A DNA stretch of 16,365 nucleotides, taken from positions 96,701 to 113,065 of the forward strand of contig BLFN01000245.1 of NCBI GenBank assembly GCA_014634225.1. The letters are read 5' to 3'. The notes under the pieces are model-generated. The model searched no databases. It saw only the letters and a program-made list of their open reading frames with translations, and was not told where the DNA came from. Shown here one piece after another: positions 15,478 through 16,365 of the stretch; the stretch's first letter is position 1; each line of letters starts with the position of its first letter. Source of the stretch: Acropora yongei. Taxonomy: Eukaryota > Cnidaria > Anthozoa > Scleractinia > Acroporidae. The position numbers were made by a program, and so were the translations under genes.

Positions 15478-16365
15478 GTTTCCAGCAAGCCCGCAGGAAT
15501 TCCGTATAAACAGGTTATGGGCAATGACACGTTGAATTTTAAGCAAATGTTCAAGAATATACACGATATACGCAAACGCTATAACTTTTGATATTTATAC
15601 GATAGACATCTGCCACTCTGCATATAAACTGTCGTAAGGCAAACACTATCGTATACAAAATTTGAACATGATAGAATAATTCTACAGCATGTAACAAGAC
15701 ATGCGTAAATTAATAGGATTTGTATGAAACGTCGACAACATGCGCAGTTCTCGGCAATCGCTTTATAACCAGCACCATTGTCATCTATCCAATGCTAGTG
15801 GCATGTAGTACGTTTTAGCGGGCTTGCAGAAATTCCGTATAACCAGCGAAGTTACGATAACACGTTACATTTTAAGAAAATGTATGGGAAAAATCACGAT
15901 ATGCACGAATAGTATATCTTTGAATGTTTACACGGCGGACGTCTCACATTTTGCACGTAAAGTGCCCTTGGACAAACGTTAACGCATACAAAATTTGATC
16001 ATGTTAGAATGACTCTAAAGCATATAACAAGACAAGCGTAATTTTAAAGGATTTGTATGAAACATCGACAACATGCGCAGTTCTCGGCAATCGCGTGAAA
16101 ACAAGCACCATTGTCAGCTATCCAATGCTAGTCGCGTATGGAGCGTCCTAACAAACTTGCAGGAATTCCGTATAACCAGGTAAGTTACGATAACACGTTA
16201 CATTTTAAGAAAATGTATGGGAAAGATCACGATATGCGCAAAGGGTATATCTTTGAATGTTTACACGGCAGACTTCTCACATTTTGCACGTAAAGTGCCC
16301 TTGGACAAACGTTATCGCATACAAAATTTGAACATGATAGAATAACTCTAAAGCATATAACAAGA
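15478..16365. repeat. 333-bp tandem repeat array, right copy (runs off window)
   Basis: It begins mid-unit at TTTCCAGCAAGCCCGCAGG, at the same unit position as 1447. Full-unit anchors fall at 15699 and 16032, and the next unit begins at 16365, so the period is again exactly 333 bp. Units match the left array closely, more closely than the two X copies match each other, which suggests ongoing homogenisation. Confidence 0.9.

Overview
The window is eukaryotic nuclear DNA. It holds a rearranged piece of 28S rRNA, tRNA-like repeats with RNA polymerase III box A/B motifs, a ~333-bp satellite-type tandem repeat, spliceosomal introns with GTAAGT/GTGAGT donors and pyrimidine-AG acceptors, and a large Rep-helicase gene of the Helitron (rolling-circle transposon) superfamily. 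I cannot name the species. The 28S piece departs from the usual animal sequence yet keeps a compensated helix, so the source is a lineage with divergent rRNA.

Layout. 1-346: rearranged 28S rRNA fragment. About 505-1295: GC-rich repeat array full of inverted CCCTTGTAGAGC / GGCTCTACAAGGG pairs. 1305-2303: tandem 333-bp repeats. 2310-2865: two diverged ~315-bp units that share a segment with the 333-bp family. 2866-3100 and 3703-3940: two copies of a repeat with a tRNA-like head on the minus strand. 4226-4548: repeat X, followed by a decayed piece of the 333-bp family. 5728-11123: three minus-strand genes. 11124-14860: a long upstream region with no long ORF, but with a train of short ATG-free micro-exon candidates, some inside a ~597-bp tandem duplication, and a GC-box/CCAAT promoter-like segment at its far end. 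15145-15470: second copy of repeat X. 15478-16365: a second 333-bp array, running off the window.

The genes in transcription order are: a 1223-aa Rep-helicase (N-terminal Cys cluster, HUH nickase, PIF1-type helicase); a 319-aa charged nuclear-type protein starting 14 nt after the helicase stop; and a 152-aa Arg/Glu-rich protein split by a 62-nt intron, whose second exon supplies a CCHC zinc knuckle. The exon join restores the frame exactly and completes the zinc knuckle.

The most interesting reading is that one promoter near 14.8 kb feeds a multi-part, AUG-free, non-coding leader made of micro-exons. Alternative splicing of that leader could then serve all three ORFs, because each has a plausible 3' splice site just before its start codon, with no AUG between. 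This layout recalls the shared leaders of some DNA viruses, but it is a prediction from sequence and needs RNA evidence. Flanking X plus 333-bp repeats in the same order and orientation on both sides suggest that the cassette sits inside, or was amplified together with, a repeated unit.
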